Source of the DNA: Pseudobacteriovorax antillogorgiicola
GTDB taxonomy: Bacteria > Bdellovibrionota_B > Oligoflexia > Oligoflexales > RGVZ01
NCBI GenBank assembly: GCA_945865565.1
Contig: CAMBEK010000016.1
Location: 1-39,298 of the forward strand
DNA: 39,298 nucleotides
Reading direction: 5' to 3'
In this document: one piece after another, positions 14,776-23,615 of the stretch
Layout of the letters: each line of letters starts with the position of its first letter
Position numbering within the stretch: the first letter of the stretch is position 1
Made by a program: the position numbers and the translations under genes
Notes under the pieces: generated by a model
Told to the model about the DNA's origin: nothing
What the model saw: only the letters and a program-made list of their open reading frames with translations
Databases searched by the model: none

Positions 14776-16770
14776 ATGGCATTCGCGTCCTTTTTGACCA
14801 CCAGGCGTATCCTTGCGTTGACCATCGGGGCGGCAGCCTTGTCGGTCATGGCAAGGCAGGGCGCCACTTGGCTTGAAACCGTGCGAAGCGGGGCATCAGA
14901 CCTGGATGGCCTGACCGCGGCGGCGGTGCAAACAACAATTGGCCGCATGAGCGGTCACTTGCATGCTCTTGCCAACGAACCATCGTTTCAAAAAAACCTG
15001 CAGTGGAATTACTCAAACAGCGTATCCCAGACCCTTGCCGCAACGGAGCGCACCGGAGAAGTCGAGCACCTTGCAATCGTCGATGGCAATTGCACGTCGA
15101 TAGCAAACTCAAGCCGCCAGGTGGTGAGTGCCGCGGATCATTGGAAACCGGTCTGTCCAACCGTCGGCAACACAAGCACACCTGAGGTCGTCTGGAACTC
15201 TAAAAACGAAACTCCAATCCTTCAGGTTGCGGTCCCAATAAAAGACAGCCGCGATGGAAAAAACAGCGTGCGCTGGATGGTGGCGCAAACCGCTCTGTCT
15301 GAGGCCTGGCTGCGGCAACACCCGCGCTTGGCCAACCACATGCGCCAGATCGCGCCGCAGGCCGCACTGCACAAGGAAGAAGGCAAGGCAGTTGCCTGGA
15401 AGCCGTTACCAGCAAAAATACGATTCGGTGCCAAGATCAGTGAAAGTCTCGTCCGGCAGTTGAATTATTTTTCAAACCTGAGTTTTTTCATGTGCCTTGC
15501 GATGCTGGTCAGCATCTACTGCCGCCTCGCATGGCGGTCCAATCAAGACGCACTGACTTCGGGAAAGAATAAAAGAACTCTGGACCAGCTGCTGGCAAAT
15601 TCGGCGTCAGATGATGAGACGCGACTTTCCTTTTCAATCGGTTATTCTGCCAGCGAGGCCGCTTCTGAGGGAGACCTGACACCGGACCTCGTTGCCTTGG
15701 ACCGGCTGCATCGCAACCGCTTTGCCATGACGCAACTCGACATCAAGGAAAAAAATCTTTGGATCGAAGATCTCGAATGCCAACTTGACGAGACGCAGCA
15801 AGAGTTGCGAAACCTGCGCCTCTCCGCATTGAGTCACGCCCAACAGAAGTTGTTGCAGGAAGGCCTGGCAAAAAAAATCGCGGCGTCTTGCCAGGCGATG
15901 GCCGCAGCCCATGATGATGTTGTGCACTATTGCCAAGAGCCATTTCTGGGCTTGTCGAACCTGATTTCATCCTGGCGTCACGGCTCGCAAACCATGGGGC
16001 TGAAACGTTTCACGCGCCTCTTGCAAGAATCCACCGATCAACTGTCACGACGTTCGGAACTGGAAAATGGTGTCCTTGCCATGACCAGTGTTCAAGAACG
16101 TTCCTTCGCGACCATCTTTGAGCTTCCTGGGCGGATCAAGCAGTGCCTGCAAGACCTTCGTCCTGCTGTGGGGATACTTGCCAAAGGCACCGCTGTTGAA
16201 AATAAAATAGCATGCACCACGATGACCCTGGGAGACGCCCTGGCTGACGTCGCGTCGATGCTTTGCATTGCGCGCCCAGGACAGAGAATCTTGGTTCGCC
16301 TTGCTCAACCTGAATTTAAGCAACTGCGCCTCGATGAAATAGTCGGACAGGCCTTCGGTAAATGGTTTTTCTACCGCGCCATCGAGGGGTTAAGGGGCCA
16401 ACCACCGGCTTCAACGGTGTACCTGAACCTGCGGGGCCGGGAGATCAAGGGCGAGTTGCTTGAATTGAATATCAACCAGGTCACAGAACGGGGCGGGAAT
16501 CATATAGAACCCCAACATGATGACGCATTTGGAGCGAGCCTTGTCGTCGAGGACGGCTCCATGGAGCTGGCGGATCGTCTGGCGATTTCGGTTGGAATCG
16601 ACTGGTCGGATAAAAAAAATACGGGCTCTGTGACAGAGCCCGCATCCAATCAGTTGTTGGTTAGAATCCCGATTTCGAACTTAGAAGGGCGAGAAGGCGC
16701 AGCCCGTGTGAGCGAAGTGGCTGGCATGGCTGGCCGCCCTTTTGATCTCACGAACGAGATTGCGATCTAG
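14776..16770 (+). CDS. Sensor-histidine-kinase-like membrane protein, probably degenerate
   Basis: A 664-residue protein. Transmembrane segments at about residues 11-26 and 235-253 enclose a periplasmic domain of about 200 residues that resembles a ligand-sensing (Cache-type) domain. The cytoplasmic part has a charged linker, a coiled coil near residues 330-375 and a helical region, then a module ending LLVRIPI that resembles the end of a HATPase domain. I cannot find a canonical H-box histidine or the N and G boxes for ATP, so it is probably a diverged or inactive kinase or a scaffold. No response regulator lies next to it. The last 90 bp overlap the convergent metalloprotease gene, and that gene's terminator lies inside this reading frame. 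Function is uncertain. Confidence 0.65.
   Translation: MAFASFLTTRRILALTIGAAALSVMARQGATWLETVRSGASDLDGLTAAAVQTTIGRMSGHLHALANEPSFQKNLQWNYSNSVSQTLAATERTGEVEHLAIVDGNCTSIANSSRQVVSAADHWKPVCPTVGNTSTPEVVWNSKNETPILQVAVPIKDSRDGKNSVRWMVAQTALSEAWLRQHPRLANHMRQIAPQAALHKEEGKAVAWKPLPAKIRFGAKISESLVRQLNYFSNLSFFMCLAMLVSIYCRLAWRSNQDALTSGKNKRTLDQLLANSASDDETRLSFSIGYSASEAASEGDLTPDLVALDRLHRNRFAMTQLDIKEKNLWIEDLECQLDETQQELRNLRLSALSHAQQKLLQEGLAKKIAASCQAMAAAHDDVVHYCQEPFLGLSNLISSWRHGSQTMGLKRFTRLLQESTDQLSRRSELENGVLAMTSVQERSFATIFELPGRIKQCLQDLRPAVGILAKGTAVENKIACTTMTLGDALADVASMLCIARPGQRILVRLAQPEFKQLRLDEIVGQAFGKWFFYRAIEGLRGQPPASTVYLNLRGREIKGELLELNINQVTERGGNHIEPQHDDAFGASLVVEDGSMELADRLAISVGIDWSDKKNTGSVTEPASNQLLVRIPISNLEGREGAARVSEVAGMAGRPFDLTNEIAI
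16611..16642 (-). terminator. Intrinsic terminator for the kdsB-aroC-metalloprotease run, inside the opposing gene
   Basis: On the minus strand a perfect 9-bp stem, CGGGCTCTG-TCA-CAGAGCCCG (16642-16622), is followed by TA and eight T residues (16619-16612). It starts 38 bases after the metalloprotease stop. It lies in the 3' coding part of the plus-strand sensor gene, where the same bases encode KKNTGSVTEPAS. Confidence 0.85.
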
Positions 16771-18723
16771 CAAATTGCTTTCGAGCAAATCGTTGGTGCC
16801 GCCCTTTAATTTTGTTCCTAGGGCCTCTTCGCCAGTGGCCTCCTCGGCAACCTTCTGCAAGTCACGCCAGTCTGCAGCGGCTAGCAATCCACGATTGCCA
16901 TCGCCAGCTGCCTTGAACTTGTGGGCGCGAATTTCGCGGTCCACGTTGAAGGCGCGGTAGCACGTGTGATGGTGCGGATCGATGTAGTTACCGATGGCCA
17001 CGAACTTGAACTTGCCAGCACTGTCCATCCAGCCGTTTTCGTATAACTTCTGGCATTCGTCAGCTGGGGTTTCCAAAAGGCTTGCCGATGGCTTGCTGCC
17101 TTCACCCTCAGACCACTTGCCGATGCGCAGGTAGGTTTCAACGGCAGCCTTGGGGCTTAGTCCGATGTCTGCCAGCCATTCAGCACCAAGTTCGTCGGCT
17201 TCCTGCTCGTTGGTATAGAAACCAAGGCGGTCATCGTAGGCCTGTTGAATTGCTTTCAGGGCGTCCGTTTCCTCTTCCCACAAGTAGGTTGAGACCGTCT
17301 TGAACAAGGAACCAACGTCTTTAGCCCCTTTCGGTGCTTTGTCCGGCAAACGCTTCACGATTTCACGCAGCCAACGACTCAGCGCGCGCCGCACATCAAA
17401 ATCGTCTTCAACCCAACCTGGCCAGGACGGCTCGCCGACCTTGTAAATAAAATCACTCCAAGTGATGTCTTCACCGTGCGCATCAGAACGGCTTTTCAGC
17501 GGGACGTCCGAAAGGCACTGCGTGGCCAAGTCTTCGATTTTTGCGTAAACCTTTAAACCGTCAGCGTTCAATTCACGAAGAGGAAACAGCAGGGTTGCCT
17601 GCTTGAATTCGTCCGAGTCCGTTTCCTTCGTCAACTGGCTGCATGCCTTGCTGCAGTCCTTGTCCAACCGGCACACGTCGCGAGCCATTTCACCCATCGC
17701 CAGAAACAGAGCCGAGTGAATCTTTTGACGCGGAACGCGCTTGAAGTGTTCCATGCTCGCCACCAGGGAACTGCTGGCCAAAGCGCGCTTGCCTGTGCCC
17801 TCCATCGAGGCCACAGCCTTAGGACGAACCGCAGGCACATCTTTTTCAGCCCGGTAGAATAAGTCGTATAAACTACCCGAAGCGTTGATGTGTGAGCGGT
17901 AGTAATGGCCGAGCTCATGGGCGATCACGCCGACCACTTCACGCTCGCTCATTGCTGTAATCAGACCGGCGTATACGTTCACCCAATCTGCAGTGCGAAG
18001 CAGTACAAGCTGTTTCGAACCACCAAATTTTTCCATGTCCTCAGAAGTATCGCAGGACTTTCCTGGCGTGATGTACTGCTGCTTGCCATCCTTCTCGAGG
18101 GTGACCTTGCAGCCCTTCGGGGCGCGCTCATTGAATTCTTCAATCGCCGCAGAGATTTCGTCTTGTGCGACCTGATCGTGACCGGCAGGCATGCACGCGA
18201 TCTCGTCCCCAGGCCACATCTCGAAAGAACCGCCGCCGATATCAAAGAAAATCTGATCCGCAACAGGATCGCCAGAACGACCTTTGAAGCGAATTTCCAC
18301 GTCGTGACATACCGGCACAGGAGCGATGAATGCGTTCACACTCGGGTTTGAAATGATGCGGGCTTTTGGTTTTGGAACACCGGCCAGTTGATCTGCATGC
18401 TTCGAGCGCAAGTTGGCGTCAAACCGGTCGATCCAGGTCTGAACGCGAACGGTCAATGGACTTTTTGCCGGAAGGAAGCTGTCACTGATCTGAATCAAAG
18501 GTGCAACGAACTTAAGGTAGTCTTCGCCGCTGACATTGCCCCACTGGTGACCCAGGGTGCTGTGTGTCGGATCGTTGGCATCGTGCTGCAATTTGGAATC
18601 GTTGGCAGATTCCTTGCCGCACGCACCGAGAAGGGCCAGAACCGCAATTAGGGCAATCGACGCACGGTTACGGGCGAACGAAAACTTCGACAATTTCGAA
18701 TAAGCCCCGGCTGCTGCTTTCAC
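16681..18723 (-). CDS. M48-like zinc metalloprotease lipoprotein
   Basis: A 680-residue predicted lipoprotein (lipobox ALLGAC). The zinc motif is VIAHELGHYYRSH, with His269, Glu270 and His273. The likely third ligand is Glu506 in NEQEADELGAEWLADIG, the E-x-x-A-D pattern of M48 peptidases. The gap between the two motifs is about 230 residues, far longer than usual in M48, so a large insertion separates them. A further DPHHHTCYR cluster occurs near the C-terminus. The start GTG 18723 has GGAGG five bases upstream, while ATG 18738 would place that site inside the gene. It probably works in envelope protein processing or quality control. It is last in the kdsB-aroC run, and its 3' end overlaps the sensor gene. 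Confidence 0.82.
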   Translation of the reverse strand: MKAAAGAYSKLSKFSFARNRASIALIAVLALLGACGKESANDSKLQHDANDPTHSTLGHQWGNVSGEDYLKFVAPLIQISDSFLPAKSPLTVRVQTWIDRFDANLRSKHADQLAGVPKPKARIISNPSVNAFIAPVPVCHDVEIRFKGRSGDPVADQIFFDIGGGSFEMWPGDEIACMPAGHDQVAQDEISAAIEEFNERAPKGCKVTLEKDGKQQYITPGKSCDTSEDMEKFGGSKQLVLLRTADWVNVYAGLITAMSEREVVGVIAHELGHYYRSHINASGSLYDLFYRAEKDVPAVRPKAVASMEGTGKRALASSSLVASMEHFKRVPRQKIHSALFLAMGEMARDVCRLDKDCSKACSQLTKETDSDEFKQATLLFPLRELNADGLKVYAKIEDLATQCLSDVPLKSRSDAHGEDITWSDFIYKVGEPSWPGWVEDDFDVRRALSRWLREIVKRLPDKAPKGAKDVGSLFKTVSTYLWEEETDALKAIQQAYDDRLGFYTNEQEADELGAEWLADIGLSPKAAVETYLRIGKWSEGEGSKPSASLLETPADECQKLYENGWMDSAGKFKFVAIGNYIDPHHHTCYRAFNVDREIRAHKFKAAGDGNRGLLAAADWRDLQKVAEEATGEEALGTKLKGGTNDLLESNLLDRNLVREIKRAASHASHFAHTGCAFSPF

Positions 18724-18728
18724 GCAAG

Positions 18729-18733
18729 CCTCC
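18729..18733 (-). promoter_or_regulatory. Shine-Dalgarno GGAGG deciding the metalloprotease start
   Basis: GGAGG on the minus strand lies five bases before GTG 18723. It makes that GTG the better start than the ATG at 18738, which lies upstream of this site. Confidence 0.7.
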
Positions 18734-18769
18734 ACCATCTCTCAGAGATTTAATTGACCGACCGGCCAG

Positions 18770-19876
18770 TTATACCTCGGTGAAGCCCAATTGCAAGGCA
18801 TTATTTCTAAGAAAGTGGTCCAAAATCACCAGGCACACCATAGCCTCTACCATGGGGATTGCCCGCGGCAAAACACATGGGTCGTGACGGCCGGGAACCC
18901 CGGTCAGGACGACCTTCTTTTTATCTTTAGTTACGGTGTCTTGTGGTTTGGATATCGAGGCCACAGGTTTAAAAGCGACCCGCATCGTCACCGGCGCGCC
19001 ATTGCTGATTCCGCCTTGAATTCCACCCGATCGATTGGTCGCCGTCGGGCCATGGGCGCCTGCAAACGGAACAAAGGAATCGTTGTGTTCGCTGCCCCGC
19101 ATTTTCGACCCGCCGAAGCCTGACCCGACCTCGAACCCTTTGGTCGCTGGAAGGCTCATAAGTGCCTTTGCCAAGTCCGCCTCCAACTTGTCGAAGACCG
19201 GGTCACCCAATCCGGCAGGCAGTCCCCGCACGACACATCCAATCACGCCCCCAACCGAATCCCCATCGGCCTGCGCCAATTCAATGGTCTGGATCATCGC
19301 CTTCGCCACATCAGGAACCGGACAACGGACCTCGCTCTGGTCAACCATGGCCCTCGTCACGGTCAGGGGATCAACCGAGGCCGTGACCTGATGCACGGAC
19401 TCCACCCAGGCAACCACCTCAAGTCCAGGCAGGGCCGCCTTCAGGATTTGGCTGGCCACGGCTCCCGCAGCAACCCGACCAATGGTCTCCCGCGCACTGG
19501 CGCGACCGCCGCCACTCGCAGCGCGGATTCCGAATTTGGCTTGGGTGGTAAAGTCCGCGTGAGACGGGCGAAATATATCCCGCAATCCTTCGTAATCTTC
19601 TGGACGCGCATCAGTGTTTCGCACGATGAGGCAAAGCGGAGTTCCCAAAGTCATTCCATCCTGAAGCCCCGACAGGCACTCCACGCGGTCTGACTCCTGC
19701 CTCGGAGACACCAGTCTACCCTGCCCCGGACGACGGCGATCCAGCCAGTTTTGAACACCGTTCAAATCAATGGCCTGTCGCGATGGTACGCCATCAATCA
19801 CGACACCAACGGCTCCGCCATGGGACTCGCCAAAGGTCGTGATGCTAAAAATTTTTCCGAAACGATTGCCTGGCAT
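18770..19876 (-). CDS. aroC: Chorismate synthase
   Basis: Catalyses the last shikimate-pathway step, turning 5-enolpyruvylshikimate-3-phosphate into chorismate with reduced FMN as cofactor. The 368-residue product is full length. Family signatures are visible: [16 protein letters not shown] near the start, [57 protein letters not shown], and [20 protein letters not shown] with the [10 protein letters not shown] loop. It starts at ATG 19876, 21 bp after the peptidase/barrel gene, and is followed after 46 bp by the metalloprotease gene. Only transcription links it to its envelope-related neighbours. Confidence 0.98.
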   Translation of the reverse strand: MPGNRFGKIFSITTFGESHGGAVGVVIDGVPSRQAIDLNGVQNWLDRRRPGQGRLVSPRQESDRVECLSGLQDGMTLGTPLCLIVRNTDARPEDYEGLRDIFRPSHADFTTQAKFGIRAASGGGRASARETIGRVAAGAVASQILKAALPGLEVVAWVESVHQVTASVDPLTVTRAMVDQSEVRCPVPDVAKAMIQTIELAQADGDSVGGVIGCVVRGLPAGLGDPVFDKLEADLAKALMSLPATKGFEVGSGFGGSKMRGSEHNDSFVPFAGAHGPTATNRSGGIQGGISNGAPVTMRVAFKPVASISKPQDTVTKDKKKVVLTGVPGRHDPCVLPRAIPMVEAMVCLVILDHFLRNNALQLGFTEV

Positions 19877-19897
19877 GAAGCCCCTGAAAAAAATAAA

Positions 19898-22723
19898 TCA
19901 GAACAACGCGTCAAAACCAAAGGTCAGATAAGCCTCCCATGGTTTTTCAACCACCTGGCCGACCCCACCACCGACATTGAACCGGACCCCTTTGTTGTCG
20001 AGCTGCAGGTCCAGATTGTATCCGTGAGCTGCGATCAATCGCCCTTCGGCTGGTGTTGCCCCGTTCCATGCCCCGCCATAATTTAGAAACGCGCTGAAGT
20101 CGAGGCGATCCACATAAAAAATCCAGAGTAGTTTTTCAAAATCCTCGACCAGCGGCACGGTCCAATCCGTTTTGAGACGCCCCTGGGTGTCTCCATAGCG
20201 TCCTGAAAAAAGCCAGCCTTCTCCCAGCACACCGAAGCTGTTCTGATTGAAACCGCCTCCGCTGCCCGGAACAAAAGTTTTAAGCGGCCGGTAAACCTCG
20301 CGCAATTCCCGCATTTTTTTGCCGCGGGTTCGCGAAGCCTCGGCCCCAAAACCGAACCTTGACTTCCAAAGTTGCGGATCCCAAGCCAGATTCAATTGAG
20401 CGCCCAACGCATCGTAATCAAAATCATCATTGATATCGCCCGGGGCCACACGCGCAAAGATTCCCTCGCTCAATCCCAACCGACCGTTAAACAATGGCGT
20501 CGATCCCGTCAAACTTGTCGATAGCTCGGTCAACCATCCAGACCGGATCTCAGTCGGGCCCAGATAAGGCTTCATGGCAGAACGCTTCACACCGGCGCCA
20601 AAGGCCACGCCAGAATTTCCGACCCGCCATGAAATATCGGAATCCACTTTGATCCCTGTCTCATCTTGATACGACAACTTAACGTTGCCGTCGGGTAACG
20701 TCCTGATCACTCCGTTATAGGTTTGTTGGCGAAACAGTGCCAACGACAGCGTCGGTTGGAATCTGGTCGAGATCAACCGGATATCGGTATTTGGATAACG
20801 ACTGGCTGCACCGACGAGAAAACTGAGCCGCACGGTCTCATTCTGCAAATGGTCCATCAAAGGTACGGAAACAAAACCAAACTGTGGACCCAAGGCATCG
20901 TCCGCACCAATCCACGGAAAGGCCAGAACGCTGCGGCCGCGCCACTTGGCATCGCGCACTTCAATTTGATTGGAGGCAGAGGTTAAATCCGGCGCCTCGC
21001 GCAATTCCCCGGTCGGCCCTGATTTTGGACTTGTTTCCGCGGCAAGGCGCAAGGCCTCGTCAAAGTCCATAGGAACCGCAGAAACTCCTGCAGATCCAGC
21101 GGCACGAACCGCCTCCAGCAATGGTGATGTGGGGCCCGCGACAGGCCGGCAATCGCTGAAAGCAAAGTCACGACGCAACTGGCCCGCGCGGAATTTTTTT
21201 GCCACAGATCCCCCTGGGACCCAAAATGCCAATGCCGCGGCAGAGTCGTTTGTCCGGTCGCTGCGGGATTCAATCCAAAGAGGCAAGTCCACCATGCGAT
21301 GCATGCCACGGCAGGTTCCGTCCTTTGGTCCAAAGGCGATCAAAAAACGATGGGTACGCCCGGCTCCGATCATCATCAGATCGTCACCCTCGCGTGCGAT
21401 GGCTACAGGTTCAATGCCGCGAATCTTATCAAGGTTCGTTGCAGCGGCGGCTGCCGACAGGTCGCCCGGCCGCCACGCCAAAATTTTGAAGCGGTCTGCA
21501 GTAAGGCTGTGATGACGGCGCAGCAAGTACACCTTGTTTTCCCGCGGGTCTAATCCGAGCCATTGCAAGGACGCAGGAAAACGCGCCTCCACCGGGCAAG
21601 TGATCGCCCCATTTCCGATGGCATCCCGACGACAAAATCGCGTTATGTTTTTGTGCTGCTCCATCCAAACCAAATCGGAACCAAGGCGGGTATGCCGCCA
21701 ACTTTGCAAGGCCTCGTCTGCCGATTCTGATTTCAAATGGGCTTGGGCACCGTCACCCTGCGTTTCTGGGGCAAGTCCCGTCAGCCATCCTGACTTCGGA
21801 TCAAAAACCCCGCGCCGCAAGCCTGCAACGACACTTCCGCTCACCATGGCTGCACCTTGCGCCTTGGCAGAGGCGGCCAGAGGCACGGCCGAGGCGCCTT
21901 CGATCTTGCGATGACTGGCGGTCGACTCTTCCTGGTACTGCCGGAACAAATCACGGCCGCTAACTCCAAGGCTGGCGTCCATCGGCATAAATCCGTTAAA
22001 GGGCACAGCCGCCCAAGGCCACCACCAGGGCATGGACTTGTCACGAAAACGCTGCAGGATTTCAGGAAGACGCGTCGCGCCGTCCTTGCGCAAGAGCCAA
22101 CTGACAAAGGCTCCCGAAACGGCATAACCGCGTTCAGAAAATGCCGAACCATAAAGGCTGTGCATCCGGTCGTAGGACGGCCATGTGCCCGTCAACGCCT
22201 GATAGCGCTCAATCGACGCCTGATAATCGGATCCGACCGAGGTGCTGGTGGCCTCGGCCAGGCCCTCGATGAACCAGACAGGCATCCAGGGCAGATGCAG
22301 AACCGCACCGGCCGGCCCAAAAATATTTTTCATGTGCCGGTACATCATTGCGTGGGTGTACTCGTGCCAAAATAAAGCACGGTAGCCCTGCCCCATGGTC
22401 TGGATTTCCAGGGCATCCGTGATGAAATTGGCAAATGATGCGCCGTCCGTTACCGAAGACAGGATCACCGGCAAGGGTTTGTCGCGCTTCACGCCAATCC
22501 AGCGTTCCAGAATTGGTTTTGCGGACTCAAGGGCCTGCAGGGTGAGGCGGCCCTCTTCCGGAGTTTCACGATCAAAATAAACGATGAAATCCTGATCAGA
22601 TGCTTCGGAGAACTTCAAATCGCCTTGATTGCGCCCAAACCCGATCGGCAAGGCGCGAGCAGAGGTCGACGAAATCAATACGGCTGAAATCAGAACATAA
22701 CGCAGGTCAGGCAAAACGCGCAC
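19898..22723 (-). CDS. Exported gluzincin-type peptidase fused to an outer-membrane beta-barrel
   Basis: A 941-residue protein with a Sec signal peptide (LRYVLISAVLISSTSARA). An N-terminal zincin domain has His120-Glu121-x-x-His124 in ALFWHEYTHAMMYRH and Glu153 in WFIEGLAEATST, the HExxH plus Glu arrangement of gluzincins. Residues about 330-620 hold irregular repeats of short strands that could be a beta-propeller. The C-terminal 300 residues are alternating amphipathic strands ending in TFGFDALF. A terminal Phe is typical of barrels inserted by BamA. It would therefore place a protease domain at the outer membrane. GTG 22723 is chosen because GGAGGT lies five bases upstream; it overlaps the kdsB end by 17 bp. 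An upstream start at 22813 is rejected. Confidence 0.78.
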   Translation of the reverse strand: MRVLPDLRYVLISAVLISSTSARALPIGFGRNQGDLKFSEASDQDFIVYFDRETPEEGRLTLQALESAKPILERWIGVKRDKPLPVILSSVTDGASFANFITDALEIQTMGQGYRALFWHEYTHAMMYRHMKNIFGPAGAVLHLPWMPVWFIEGLAEATSTSVGSDYQASIERYQALTGTWPSYDRMHSLYGSAFSERGYAVSGAFVSWLLRKDGATRLPEILQRFRDKSMPWWWPWAAVPFNGFMPMDASLGVSGRDLFRQYQEESTASHRKIEGASAVPLAASAKAQGAAMVSGSVVAGLRRGVFDPKSGWLTGLAPETQGDGAQAHLKSESADEALQSWRHTRLGSDLVWMEQHKNITRFCRRDAIGNGAITCPVEARFPASLQWLGLDPRENKVYLLRRHHSLTADRFKILAWRPGDLSAAAAATNLDKIRGIEPVAIAREGDDLMMIGAGRTHRFLIAFGPKDGTCRGMHRMVDLPLWIESRSDRTNDSAAALAFWVPGGSVAKKFRAGQLRRDFAFSDCRPVAGPTSPLLEAVRAAGSAGVSAVPMDFDEALRLAAETSPKSGPTGELREAPDLTSASNQIEVRDAKWRGRSVLAFPWIGADDALGPQFGFVSVPLMDHLQNETVRLSFLVGAASRYPNTDIRLISTRFQPTLSLALFRQQTYNGVIRTLPDGNVKLSYQDETGIKVDSDISWRVGNSGVAFGAGVKRSAMKPYLGPTEIRSGWLTELSTSLTGSTPLFNGRLGLSEGIFARVAPGDINDDFDYDALGAQLNLAWDPQLWKSRFGFGAEASRTRGKKMRELREVYRPLKTFVPGSGGGFNQNSFGVLGEGWLFSGRYGDTQGRLKTDWTVPLVEDFEKLLWIFYVDRLDFSAFLNYGGAWNGATPAEGRLIAAHGYNLDLQLDNKGVRFNVGGGVGQVVEKPWEAYLTFGFDALF

Positions 22724-23498
22724 GGGCAACCTCCAGGTCGGCCGGAGTATCGATACCGAGGGATTCGCCAGAGGCTTGCTGCATGAGGATACGCCAACCG
22801 GCTTCAAGGGCACGCAGTTGCTCTAGCTTCTCTTTTTTTTCCAGCGGACTTGGAGGAAGTTCGCAAAAAATGGCCAATGCCTCGCGATCAAATGCATACA
22901 CACCCATGTGCACAAGGAAATCGCCGGTCTGGTGGCCGTCATGATCACGGTCGTGAGGAATTGGACTGCGCGAAAAATAAAGGGCATGCCCAAAGTTTGA
23001 ACAGACCACCTTCACGCACGATGGGGAAGCAAAACGCTTGGAATCTTGGGAACGAAAGTAAAGGCTGCCCATGCGGGTCACCAGAGATCCACCGCCAAGG
23101 GCCCTCTCCCGCCCTTGCTGCGCCGCAAATGCATGGCACAGGCGGATCAAATCCTGCGGGTCGATAAACGGCTCGTCGCCTTGAACGTTCAAAATAAACG
23201 GGCGGGACTGGCCGGGATGGCGCCGCGCAACTTCCGCACAGCGATCCGTCCCCGTGGCATGGTCGCGGGCGGTCATAATGAACGGGACCCCATGCTGGCG
23301 GCAGGCGGCCGCAACAATGTCCTCGTCCACAGCAACAACCACCTCGGCACCGGCCAGCCTTAGGGGCGCAAGGTTTTCATAAACTCTGACCACCATGGGT
23401 TTACCACCAAGGTCCAAGATTGCCTTCTCGGGCAGGCGCGTCGAGGCAAGCCTCGCGGGAACCACAATCAGCCAATTCGTCAAATCAGTTCCAGTCAC
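22707..23498 (-). CDS. kdsB: 3-deoxy-manno-octulosonate cytidylyltransferase (CMP-KDO synthetase)
   Basis: Activates KDO with CTP for assembly of the LPS inner core. The 263-residue product has the nucleotide-binding start IVVPARLASTRLPEKAILDL, then ATGTDRCAEVARR, FILNVQGDEPFIDP, and the C-terminal HMGVYAFDREAL and LEQLRALEAGWRI with SLGIDTPADLEVARARF. All are standard for KdsB. GTG 23498 is the start. It is the first gene of the minus-strand run that continues to the terminator at 16611. It shows that the organism makes KDO-containing LPS. Confidence 0.96.
   Translation of the reverse strand: MTGTDLTNWLIVVPARLASTRLPEKAILDLGGKPMVVRVYENLAPLRLAGAEVVVAVDEDIVAAACRQHGVPFIMTARDHATGTDRCAEVARRHPGQSRPFILNVQGDEPFIDPQDLIRLCHAFAAQQGRERALGGGSLVTRMGSLYFRSQDSKRFASPSCVKVVCSNFGHALYFSRSPIPHDRDHDGHQTGDFLVHMGVYAFDREALAIFCELPPSPLEKKEKLEQLRALEAGWRILMQQASGESLGIDTPADLEVARARFA
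22729..22734 (-). promoter_or_regulatory. Shine-Dalgarno GGAGGT deciding the peptidase/barrel start
   Basis: GGAGGT on the minus strand is five bases before GTG 22723, inside the last codons of kdsB. It indicates coupled translation and a start giving a clean signal peptide. Confidence 0.75.
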
Positions 23499-23615
23499 TT
23501 TGATTCCGTATTCTCTGACAAGCTTGCAAGGACCTTCTCGGGATTGCTAACATGATTACATAATACAAAGTGAAATAAACCAGATTTTAATCTTTCCGAG
23601 TCGCGGGGCGGCACC

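Noticed and set aside
23499..23615. Promoter for the sigma-like gene
   Set aside because: TTGCAA and TAACAT are 18 bp apart but both match poorly, and other AT-rich candidates have wrong spacing.
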